Shown in pieces: positions 1 to 5,300 of a stretch of 6,785 bases of DNA. The position numbers were made by a program, and so were the translations under genes. The stretch is taken from positions 1 through 6,785 of the forward strand of contig JUNU01000220.1 in assembly GCA_001067655.1 (NCBI GenBank), written 5' to 3'. Each line of letters opens with the position of its first letter. Position 1 is the first letter of the stretch. The notes below the pieces were generated by a model, which saw nothing but the letters and a program-made list of their open reading frames with translations, did no database searches and was not told the DNA's origin. The DNA is from Neisseria lactamica (GTDB lineage Bacteria > Pseudomonadota > Gammaproteobacteria > Burkholderiales > Neisseriaceae).

Positions 1-50
1 ACTGTCTGCGGCTTCGTCGCCTTGTCCTGATTTAAATTTAATCCACTATA
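1..50 (+). mobile_element. Correia repeat (CREE), right half, cut by window start
   Basis: Non-autonomous Neisseria miniature element (Correia repeat enclosed element). The segment ends in TTTAAATTTAATCCACTATA, the exact reverse complement of the first 20 bases of the element at the other end of the window. The inner part (ACTGTCTGCGGCTTCGTC...) matches, from memory, the interior of one half of the Correia element. The outer half is missing because the window begins inside the element. CREEs insert at TA dinucleotides, and some copies are known to carry outward promoters or an IHF site; no activity can be claimed for this half. Confidence 0.85.
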
Positions 51-253
51 GGAAATGGCGGTCAAATACGCAATTTTGGTTGTTTACGGTATGTTTCGGC
101 TATTGGAGTAACAGTGTGATTGAATCGTTTTTCTGCCTGAACACGTTTTTTTCTTGCGTGAAATAGGGGCGGACAGGCTTACTCAGTCATAATTATAGGC
201 TTGTCGGCAATCGCGGATGTATGCCCGAAATCAGAATTCAATTTGTCTGAAAA
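51..253. other. Non-coding stretch between CREE and accC terminator
   Basis: About 200 bases with no recognisable coding sequence or RNA gene. A plus-strand frame that begins with TTG at 201 runs into the antisense of accC and is treated as a shadow. A TATAAT hexamer lies on the minus strand at 192-197, but no fair -35 partner stands at the right distance. This stretch lies downstream of accC, so it may once have led to the next gene on the minus strand, from which it is now separated by the CREE. Confidence 0.5.
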
Positions 254-292
254 AAGGTCGTCTGAAAGCCATTCGGTTTTTCAGACGACCTT
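254..292 (-). terminator. Paired-DUS terminator of the accB-yqaE-accC cluster
   Basis: Inverted repeat of two complete DUS 12-mers: AGGTCGTCTGAA at 255-266 and its complement at 280-291. They form a 14-bp stem (254-267 with 279-292) and an 11-base loop. Read on the minus strand, the stem starts about 22 bases after the accC stop and is followed by a T run (plus-strand As at 250-253). This is the usual neisserial arrangement of a DUS pair serving as a rho-independent terminator. Confidence 0.85.
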
Positions 293-314
293 CGACTATC
301 CAAGCGGGACGGTT

Positions 315-1676
315 TTATTTGTCCTGTTTGGCTTTACGTTCTTCCAGCCAGTGTTCCAGATAATGGATGCTGACGCCGCCTTTTTGAAAACCGGGGTCGC
401 TGAACAAATCGCGGTGCAGCGGGGTATTGGTTTTGATGCCGGTTACGGCAAGTTCGGCGAGGGCGACGCGCATTTTTGCCATTGCCTGCTCGCGGGTTTT
501 GCCGATGACGCAGACTTTACCGATCAGGCTGTCGTAGTACGGCGGGATGCGGTAGCCTTGGTAAATATGGCTGTCCACGCGGATGCCGAAGCCGCCGGGC
601 AGGTGGCAGCTTTCAATCAGACCGGGGCTGGGGATGAAGTTGTACGGGTCTTCGGCATTGATGCGGCACTCGAAAGCATGGCCTTCGATTTGGATGTCTT
701 TTTGCTTGTATTGCAAAGGCAGGCCGCCGGCAATGCGGATTTGTTCCTGCACGATGTCCACGCCGGTAATCAGCTCGGTAACGGGGTGTTCGACTTGGAC
801 GCGGGTGTTCATTTCGATAAAGAAGAATTCGCCGTTTTCATACAGGAATTCAAACGTACCTGCGCCACGGTAGCCGATGCGTTTGCAGGCGTCGGTGCAG
901 GCTTTGCCGATTTTTTCGCGGGCTTTTTCGTCGATGAAGGGAGCGGGTGCTTCTTCAATGACTTTTTGGTGGCGGCGCTGCATGGAGCAATCGCGCTCGG
1001 CAAGGTAGATGGCGTTGCCGTGTTCGTCGGCAAGCACTTGGATTTCGACGTGGCGCGGGCGTTGCAGGTAGCGTTCCATATAGACCATCGGGTTGCCGAA
1101 CGCCGCGCCTGCTTCGGCTTTGGTCATTTCGACGGATTTGATCAGGTCTTCTTTTTTCTCGACCACGCGCATACCGCGTCCGCCGCCGCCGCCCGATGCT
1201 TTGATAATCACGGGATAACCGACTTTATCGGCAGTTTTGAGAATTTCGGCGGGATCGTCGGACAGAGCGCCGTCCGAACCGGGAACGCAAGGCACGCCCG
1301 CTTCAATCATCGCGTGTTTGGCGGAAACTTTGTCGCCCATCAGGCGGATGGTTTCGGCTTTGGGGCCGATGAAGATGAAGCCTGATTGTTCGACCTGTTC
1401 GGCAAAATTGGCGTTTTCGGCAAGGAAGCCGTAGCCTGGGTGGATGGCATCCGCGCCGGTAACTTCTGCGGCGGCGATGATGGCGGGGATATTGAGATAG
1501 CTTTGTGCGGAAGCGGCAGGGCCGATGCACACGGATTCGTCGGCAAGTTTGACGTGCAGACTGTCTTTGTCGGCTTCGGAATGCACGGCGACGGTGGCGA
1601 TGCCCATTTCACGGCAGGCACGCAGGACGCGCAGCGCGATTTCGCCTCGGTTGGCGATTAATACTTTTTTCAGCAT
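315..1676 (-). CDS. accC: Biotin carboxylase subunit of acetyl-CoA carboxylase (AccC)
   Basis: ATP-dependent carboxylation of biotin carried on AccB, the first half-reaction of acetyl-CoA carboxylase, in the cytoplasm. The 453 residues match the usual length (about 450). Visible features: N-terminal domain from KKVLIANRGEIA; ATP-grasp glycine loop ASGGGGGRGMR (160-170); and active-site residues at the positions known for the E. coli enzyme: K116, K159, E201, H209, Q233, H236, K238, E276, E288, N290, R292 (in EMNTRVQVEH), E296 and R338. The ATG at 1676 has an AGGAAAGG ribosome site (1682-1689) five bases upstream. It is last in a minus-strand cluster, 35 bp after the YqaE gene. A DUS lies in that gap and I see no promoter there, so it probably depends on transcription from upstream. 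It appears intact. Confidence 0.98.
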   Translation of the reverse strand: MLKKVLIANRGEIALRVLRACREMGIATVAVHSEADKDSLHVKLADESVCIGPAASAQSYLNIPAIIAAAEVTGADAIHPGYGFLAENANFAEQVEQSGFIFIGPKAETIRLMGDKVSAKHAMIEAGVPCVPGSDGALSDDPAEILKTADKVGYPVIIKASGGGGGRGMRVVEKKEDLIKSVEMTKAEAGAAFGNPMVYMERYLQRPRHVEIQVLADEHGNAIYLAERDCSMQRRHQKVIEEAPAPFIDEKAREKIGKACTDACKRIGYRGAGTFEFLYENGEFFFIEMNTRVQVEHPVTELITGVDIVQEQIRIAGGLPLQYKQKDIQIEGHAFECRINAEDPYNFIPSPGLIESCHLPGGFGIRVDSHIYQGYRIPPYYDSLIGKVCVIGKTREQAMAKMRVALAELAVTGIKTNTPLHRDLFSDPGFQKGGVSIHYLEHWLEERKAKQDK

Positions 1677-1694
1677 GATGACCTTTCCTGTGGT

Positions 1695-1706
1695 TTCAGA
1701 CGACCT
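1695..1706 (-). repeat. DNA uptake sequence between yqaE and accC
   Basis: One exact DUS of the AGGTCGTCTGAA dialect, read on the minus strand, in the 35-bp gap between the YqaE gene stop and the accC start. It has no inverted partner nearby, so it is not part of a terminator hairpin. DUS bind the minor pilin ComP and bias transformation towards DNA of related Neisseria. Confidence 0.9.
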
Positions 1707-1711
1707 GCTTG

Positions 1712-1903
1712 TTACCTTTTGCCCAACGCATTGCGGATTTTTTCATCGGTCTTGTATTGGCTCAACGCGTACACCGCCCACATGGCGGCAGGAATCCAGC
1801 CGATTAAGGTGAATTGGAGAATCAGGCAGATGATGCCCGCAATCGGACGGCCTATGGTGAAGAATACGGCGAAGGGCAGGAAGATGGCTAACAGCAGGCG
1901 CAT
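1712..1903 (-). CDS. yqaE: YqaE/Pmp3-family small membrane protein
   Basis: A 63-residue hydrophobic peptide of the YqaE/Pmp3 (UPF0057) family. Family members are inner-membrane proteolipids; the yeast homologue Pmp3 affects membrane potential and cation sensitivity, while the bacterial function is poorly defined. Two membrane segments are visible, about residues 3-18 (LLLAIFLPFAVFFTIG) and 21-45. The family signature is GRPIAGIICLILQ...GWIPAAMWAVYALSQY, followed by a charged tail (KTDEKIRNALGKR). The ATG at 1903 has AGGA eight bases upstream (1912-1915). It sits between accB (70 bp upstream, with a DUS hairpin in the gap) and accC (35 bp downstream), all on the minus strand. It has no known part in carboxylase function, and its position looks like an insertion between two genes that are normally adjacent. 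Confidence 0.88.
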   Translation of the reverse strand: MRLLLAIFLPFAVFFTIGRPIAGIICLILQFTLIGWIPAAMWAVYALSQYKTDEKIRNALGKR

Positions 1904-1928
1904 GGTGGAAATCCTGAGTTGGAAAGCA

Positions 1929-1968
1929 TTTCAGACGACCTCCCCGCAATCCGGAAGGTCGTCTGAAA
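1929..1968 (-). terminator. Paired-DUS hairpin between accB and yqaE (weak terminator)
   Basis: Two exact DUS copies in inverted orientation, 1930-1941 and 1956-1967, form a 13-bp stem with a 14-base loop, starting six bases after the accB stop on the minus strand. Unlike the terminators at 254 and 6656, the minus-strand sequence after the stem (TGCTTTCCAAC) has no real T run. It may therefore reduce rather than stop transcription into yqaE and accC. The geometry is seen directly; the partial read-through is inferred. Confidence 0.65.
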
Positions 1969-1973
1969 ACGAA

Positions 1974-2435
1974 TTATTCGATGATGAAGAGCGGCTCGCC
2001 AAATTCCACAGGCGTACCGTTTTCCACCAGAATTTCTTTAACCGTGCCGGATTTTTCGGCTTCGATTTCGTTCATCAACTTCATCGCTTCGATGATACAC
2101 AGCGTATCGCCGGCTTTGACTTGCTGACCGACTTCGACGAAGGCGGCGGCATTCGGGCCGGGCGCGCGGTAGAACGTACCGACCATAGGCGATTTTTGCG
2201 CGTTGGACAGGTCGCGTGCGGCTGGGGCTGCGGGAGCGGGAGCTGCTGCTGCGGCAGGCGCGGCGGCGGGTGCAGGGGCAGGCACCGCTACTTGGGCGGG
2301 CGCTGCATAAACGGGAGCCGGAGCGGCGGTGGCGCGGGTGATGCGGACTTTTTCCTCGCCTTCGGTCACTTCGATTTCGGCGATACCTGATTCTTCTACT
2401 AAATCAATCAGTTTTTTTAATTTGCGCAAATCCAT
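1974..2435 (-). CDS. accB: Biotin carboxyl carrier protein of acetyl-CoA carboxylase (AccB)
   Basis: Carries the biotin that AccC carboxylates and that the AccA/AccD transferase uses to make malonyl-CoA. The 153 residues fit the family length. Domains: N-terminal region MDLRKLKKLIDLVEESGIAE (1-20); a flexible Ala/Pro-rich linker (about 36-73); and a biotinyl domain (about 80-153) with the EAMKLMNE motif, K119 being the lysine that receives biotin. The frame stays open upstream to an ATG at 2507. I chose 2435 because the family starts at MDLRK and AAAGGAA (2441-2447) lies five bases before this ATG; the extra 24 residues (MFSEISRNKHG...) do not look like the family. It is first in the minus-strand cluster, with a leader carrying a GC-rich hairpin just before the ribosome site. 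Confidence 0.97.
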   Translation of the reverse strand: MDLRKLKKLIDLVEESGIAEIEVTEGEEKVRITRATAAPAPVYAAPAQVAVPAPAPAAAPAAAAAPAPAAPAARDLSNAQKSPMVGTFYRAPGPNAAAFVEVGQQVKAGDTLCIIEAMKLMNEIEAEKSGTVKEILVENGTPVEFGEPLFIIE

Positions 2436-2452
2436 TTTCGTTCCTTTACGAT

Positions 2453-2479
2453 ACGGCCGAAATTTTGTGAAGCGGCCGT
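2453..2479 (-). promoter_or_regulatory. GC-rich hairpin in accB leader next to ribosome site
   Basis: Perfect 7-bp inverted repeat ACGGCCG (2453-2459) and CGGCCGT (2473-2479) around a 13-base AT-rich loop. On the accB mRNA the stem ends only five bases before the AAAGGAA ribosome site at 2441-2447. Its position suggests an effect on ribosome access or mRNA stability; this is inferred from placement only. Confidence 0.4.
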
Positions 2480-2588
2480 GTTTGTTGCGGGATATTTCAG
2501 AAAACAACCGGCCTGCGGCAACGGCGCAAACCGGACAGTATTTTGTTGCATAAAAGGGCGTTCTCAGGAGCAGAAACCCCGTAAATGA

Positions 2589-2629
2589 ATTTGACTATTT
2601 TCCCGAACTTGCTGACAAATGTCTAGCAA
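2589..2629 (-). promoter_or_regulatory. Candidate accB promoter with overlapping palindrome
   Basis: On the minus strand TTGTCA (2613-2618, five of six to the -35 consensus) is followed after 18 bases by TCAAAT (2589-2594, four of six to the -10). The predicted start is near 2582, giving a leader of roughly 147 bases. The -35 lies inside an imperfect inverted repeat, TTGCTGACA (2609-2617) and TGTCTAGCAA (2620-2629), with one extra base in the right arm. This layout would suit a repressor operator. An alternative promoter, TTGTTC (2653-2658) with GATATT 17 bases later, is also possible. Confidence 0.35.
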
Positions 2630-2636
2630 AATATCG

Positions 2637-2663
2637 AAAAAAGGCCGTTTTTGAACAAAACGG
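2637..2663 (-). terminator. Small terminator-like hairpin on the minus strand
   Basis: CCGTTTT (2645-2651) and AAAACGG (2657-2663) form a 7-bp stem with a 5-base loop. On the minus strand two bases later comes a run of six Ts (plus-strand As 2637-2642). This could stop antisense transcription arriving from the queA side before it reaches accB. The stem is short and not GC-rich, so activity is uncertain. Confidence 0.35.
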
Positions 2664-2740
2664 GCAGATTCGGAGAATTCGTCCGAATGCGTATTTTTTC
2701 AATGAGTGTTTATTCTAATTTGTTGGTTTATGAAGGGAAA

Positions 2741-2752
2741 AGGTCGTCTGAA
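2741..2752 (+). repeat. DNA uptake sequence in the queA promoter region
   Basis: Exact AGGTCGTCTGAA without an inverted partner. It ends 15 bases before the TATAAT of the queA promoter, so it covers the place where the -35 hexamer would lie. Confidence 0.9.
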
Positions 2753-2767
2753 AAAAGCCAAAGTGCG

Positions 2768-2773
2768 TATAAT
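2768..2773 (+). promoter_or_regulatory. Likely queA promoter -10 box (TATAAT)
   Basis: A consensus TATAAT 38 bases before the queA start codon, predicting a leader of about 30 bases. No good -35 is present at 16-18 bases upstream, where the DUS lies (GTCTGA and TCGTCT are the available hexamers). Either the strong -10 suffices or an activator helps. The queA start itself has only a weak ribosome site (AATAAGA just before ATG). Confidence 0.6.
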
Positions 2774-2811
2774 GACCGCCTGACAAAATTTGTAAGCATC
2801 AAAATAAGATT

Positions 2812-3843
2812 ATGGACATTTCTGATTTCGATTTCACCCTGCCCGACCGATTAATTGCCCAGCACCCGCCCGAAGTGCGCGGCAGCAGCCGTCTTTTGGT
2901 TGCGCAGCCCGATCTGCCGCTGAAAGACCGCGTGTTCGGCGATTTGCCTGATTATATTGAGGCAGGCGACGTTTTAGTGTTCAACAACACCAAAGTCATG
3001 AAAGCGCGGCTGTTCGGACAAAAAGAGAGCGGTGGCAAAATCGAAGCCCTGATAGAGCGCGTTTTGGACAACCACACCGCGCTGGCGCATATCCGTTCGT
3101 CCAAATCGCCCAAGCCCGGCACGAAGCTGATTTTCGAAGGCGATATTCGCGCCGTCATGATTGAGCGTGCGGACGAACTGTTCTGCCTGCGCTTTGAAGG
3201 CGGGCAAACCGTTTACGAGCTTCTGGAGCAAAACGGCCATTTGCCGCTGCCGCCTTATATCGAACGCGCTGCCGGCGCAGATGACGACACGCGCTATCAA
3301 ACCGTCTATGCCAAACATCAGGGCGCGGTCGCGGCGCCGACGGCGGGTTTGCATTTTACAGACGAGCTTTTAGGCCGTCTGAAAGCCAAAGGCGTGGAAA
3401 CGGCGGAAGTCACCCTGCACGTCGGCGCGGGAACGTTCCAGCCCGTACGTGTGGACAAAATTGAAGAACACAAAATGCACAGCGAGTGGTTTGACGTGCC
3501 GACCGAAACCGTCGCCGCCATCGAAGCCGCCCATACGCGCGGAAACAAGGTTTGGGCAGTCGGCACCACTTCTATGCGCGCCCTCGAATCCGCCGCACGC
3601 GAGACAGGTCGTCTGAAAGCGGGACAAGGCGACACCGATATTTTCATTACGCCCGGCTACCGCTTCCGCGTCATCGACCGCCTGATTACCAATTTCCACC
3701 TGCCCAAATCCACGCTTTTGATGCTCGTCAGCGCGTTTTCAGGTATGGAGCACATCCGCGCGGTGTACCGCCATGCGGTCGAACATGAATACCGTTTTTT
3801 CAGCTACGGTGATGCAATGGTTTTGGGACGTTCGGAACCTTAA
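2812..3843 (+). CDS. queA: S-adenosylmethionine:tRNA ribosyltransferase-isomerase (QueA)
   Basis: Transfers and isomerises the ribosyl group of S-adenosylmethionine onto 7-aminomethyl-7-deazaguanine in tRNA, giving epoxyqueuosine, the penultimate step of queuosine synthesis at the wobble base of GUN-anticodon tRNAs. The 343 residues are close to the family norm (about 340-356). Conserved blocks: LPDRLIAQHP (10-19), DVLVFNNTKVMKARLFG (53-69), GAVAAPTAGLHFT (171-183), HVGAGTFQPV (203-212), HKMHSE (220-225), VGTTSMRALES (250-260) and NFHLPKSTLLMLVSAF (294-309). The start aligns with known QueA N-termini. Two DUS of different dialects lie inside the gene, at 3372 and 3606. It is apparently monocistronic, divergent from accB, and ends at a shared terminator. 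Confidence 0.98.
   Translation: MDISDFDFTLPDRLIAQHPPEVRGSSRLLVAQPDLPLKDRVFGDLPDYIEAGDVLVFNNTKVMKARLFGQKESGGKIEALIERVLDNHTALAHIRSSKSPKPGTKLIFEGDIRAVMIERADELFCLRFEGGQTVYELLEQNGHLPLPPYIERAAGADDDTRYQTVYAKHQGAVAAPTAGLHFTDELLGRLKAKGVETAEVTLHVGAGTFQPVRVDKIEEHKMHSEWFDVPTETVAAIEAAHTRGNKVWAVGTTSMRALESAARETGRLKAGQGDTDIFITPGYRFRVIDRLITNFHLPKSTLLMLVSAFSGMEHIRAVYRHAVEHEYRFFSYGDAMVLGRSEP
3372..3383 (+). repeat. DNA uptake sequence of the AG dialect inside queA
   Basis: AGGCCGTCTGAA, the form typical of meningococcus-like Neisseria and the only copy of that form I see in the window; all other exact copies here are AGGTCGTCTGAA. It encodes residues G188-R-L-K191 of QueA. Confidence 0.85.
3606..3617 (+). repeat. 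DNA uptake sequence of the local dialect inside queA
   Basis: Exact AGGTCGTCTGAA within the coding sequence, read in the same frame as the copy at 3372 and also encoding Gly-Arg-Leu-Lys (residues 266-269). Confidence 0.9.
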
Positions 3844-3856
3844 AAACATCTGAAGA

Positions 3857-3891
3857 AAAACGTCGTCTGAAAACGATTCAGACGACGTTTT
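3857..3891. terminator. Bidirectional terminator between convergent queA and NERD gene
   Basis: Perfect 15-bp inverted repeat (3857-3871 with 3877-3891) with a 5-base loop. The core is a DUS variant, ACGTCGTCTGAA, differing from the local DUS at one base, with the matching change in the other arm. On the plus strand it lies 14 bases after the queA stop and is followed by U-rich sequence (TTTTGTTCTTTTA). On the minus strand it is followed by TTTTTCTTC, so it can also serve the NERD gene, whose stop is at 3981. Confidence 0.85.
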
Positions 3892-3980
3892 GTTCTTTTA
3901 GGGGGAAGGTTGATGAAGTAGGTAATCTGCAATACATAAAAACCGATTATGCCCAATCCGTCCAAACCGCCCCACCCTGT

Positions 3981-4601
3981 TCATACATGCGATTCAAACC
4001 TCTGCCGGTTGAAAACCAAATCAAATTCATAGCCTTCCAGCACTTCCCTGATTTGCTTGACTTCTTCGGGCATCAGCACGACTTCTGTATATTGTGAAAT
4101 ATATTCGGCAAAATCAGAGTCTTCCGTAACATTATCCGGCATCATGGTTTGGAATTGGCAATTACCCGGAAAAACCACCACCGAAGAAAACACACGCGTC
4201 GGCAAATGGAGTTTTTCAGCCAAAATCCTAATATATTGCTGGTTTTTCAACAAAGGGTTGGGAAACAGCGTTTTGCTTTTGTGAAACTTATGCGTCCACA
4301 TCCCGTTGCCGTCGTCGCCCCAAATCCTGCCTTGATGATTCGGCGTGGTAACCACGAAAATTCCGAAACAGGATACATAAACATAATCAATCTGTTCATG
4401 CTGCCCGTCCCGATAAATATCTAAGCCGCGAAACTCATGATAGACAGATTCGTCCAAGCTGCAATCCGCACGGACATTGACGGCAAAACGGCTGATAAAT
4501 TGTTTGACAGGCGTATTTTTAGACAGGCAGGTTGCCAGCACAAATGCCGCTGCACAACCCGTCAGCGCAAGACCGCCTGAAGACAGAAAGTCGGTATCCA
4601 T
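3981..4601 (-). CDS. Membrane-anchored NERD-domain-like protein of unknown function
   Basis: A 206-residue protein from the ATG at 4601. An N-terminal hydrophobic stretch (about 9-26, GGLALTGCAAAFVLATCL) is probably a membrane anchor. Residues about 48-150 resemble the nuclease-related NERD domain: EQIDYVYVSCFGIFVV (69-84), NHQGRIWG (88-95), W102, and NPLLKNQQYIRILAEKL (115-131). NERD proteins usually have E-x-K after the second strand; here the stretch reads VVTTPNHQG, so both residues are absent (T85, P87) and nuclease activity is doubtful. A GGGA ribosome site lies 11 bases before this start, rather far. An in-frame ATG at 4661 would add 20 Cys/Ser/Gly-rich residues. A sampled 60-base stretch (4081-4140) is 37% GC, against 62% in part of accC, which may point to acquisition. 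Function unknown. Confidence 0.7.
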   Translation of the reverse strand: MDTDFLSSGGLALTGCAAAFVLATCLSKNTPVKQFISRFAVNVRADCSLDESVYHEFRGLDIYRDGQHEQIDYVYVSCFGIFVVTTPNHQGRIWGDDGNGMWTHKFHKSKTLFPNPLLKNQQYIRILAEKLHLPTRVFSSVVVFPGNCQFQTMMPDNVTEDSDFAEYISQYTEVVLMPEEVKQIREVLEGYEFDLVFNRQRFESHV

Positions 4602-5042
4602 AAATGATATTTTCCCGCAAATACTGCCGCTCCTGCATGAACAGCACTCCCCATACCCCATACAGACGGCAAAAATGTTATTTTTTATAATGTATTAGCT
4701 TATTTATAATGCTAATGTAATTTTTTATGATTATAACGCAATTTATATTATTTACAATAAAAAATACCATTTGTATAAAATTTACACCGTTTATCATTTT
4801 TTGAGGCTGACATTCTTCAGGCTGACCTTGACTGCCCGTTTATCTCCCTTCCGCTTGCCAATCCAAAAAATCTCCTGATTATTCAACATTAAGCATATGT
4901 CATTTACCTAACCCCAAACCGACGCGCGAACATCCCAAACCTTCATCTTGCTACCAAAATAATCTGCAACATAAATCCGTCACTTCTATTTTAAGTGTCG
5001 GCAAAATATCACACTCCCCGACAATCCCATCCAGCCTGTGTT

Positions 5043-5054
5043 TTCAGACGACCT
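5043..5054 (-). repeat. DNA uptake sequence in the AT-rich region
   Basis: Exact DUS of the local dialect, read on the minus strand (TTCAGACGACCT on the plus strand), unpaired and far from any gene end. Confidence 0.9.
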
Positions 5055-5113
5055 GTCCGATATTTTAAAACCTCCATCACGGTTTTCGTACACAGCACTT
5101 CCCTAACGCTTTG

Positions 5114-5141
5114 TATAGAAATAGTTTCTTTAGTTTCTATA
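5114..5141. repeat. Inverted and direct repeat cluster, possible operator
   Basis: TATAGAAA (5114-5121) and TTTCTATA (5134-5141) are perfect inverted arms around 12 bases. TAGTTTCT also occurs twice in direct repeat (5122-5129 and 5131-5138). It is about 260 bp upstream of the ArsR-family start, rather far for an autoregulatory operator, so its role is open. Confidence 0.35.
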
Positions 5142-5281
5142 AACACAAAAATAAATAAGAATCCCTATCCACATTCCAAAAACATATTCACCCGATTCAG
5201 TTACTGCCTCAAAAGCCGGCGAAACAACAATTATTTACGATAAATTTTAACGGACATACTCCTTTTTCACACTGCTTGCTT

Positions 5282-5300
5282 TATACTTACCCGATATAAA
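5282..5300 (+). promoter_or_regulatory. Candidate promoter -10 boxes of the ArsR-family gene
   Basis: TATACT (5282-5287) and TATAAA (5295-5300) both resemble -10 boxes about 100 bases upstream of the chosen start. The best partner for the second is CTGCTT (5272-5277) at 17 bases, a poor -35. The resulting leader would be around 90 bases. Confidence 0.3.

Larger units (their letters stand above)
2436..2811. other. Divergent intergenic region between accB and queA
   Basis: 376 bp without a gene separating accB (minus) from queA (plus). It holds, from the accB side: the accB ribosome site and leader hairpin (2453-2479), a candidate accB promoter with an imperfect palindrome over its -35 (2589-2629), a small minus-strand terminator-like hairpin (2637-2663), one DUS (2741-2752) and the queA -10 box (2768-2773). 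A short plus-strand frame at 2651-2854 crosses the DUS and promoter and is not believed. Apart from these I see no further structure. Confidence 0.6.

Noticed and set aside
201..1385. Long plus-strand open frame (394 codons) opposite accC
   Set aside because: It begins with TTG, lies almost wholly antisense to a fully conserved accC, and has the Ala/Gly/Phe/Asp-rich composition typical of mirrored GC-rich codons.
2222..2330. GC-rich repetitive stretch considered as a tandem repeat
   Set aside because: It is the Ala/Pro-rich linker of AccB, with irregular codons and no fixed repeat unit.
1719..2390. Plus-strand open frame of 223 codons opposite accB and yqaE
   Set aside because: Antisense to two recognisable genes; its Gly/Arg/Cys-rich part mirrors the Ala/Pro linker of AccB.
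2412..2418. Run of seven As in the accB coding strand (codons 6-8) as a slippage or phase-variation site
   Set aside because: Too short for typical neisserial phase variation, and simply encodes Lys-Lys in a conserved AccB N-terminus.
4908..4979. Short minus-strand open segment reading ...YVADYFGSKMKVWDVRASVWG, possible gene remnant
   Set aside because: Only 24 codons, bounded by stops and without a start consistent with a gene. It may be a decayed tail, but cannot be told from chance.
4995..5243. 82-codon plus-strand frame in the AT-rich region
   Set aside because: Runs through a DUS and the repeat cluster, has no ribosome site I can see and no protein-like pattern.
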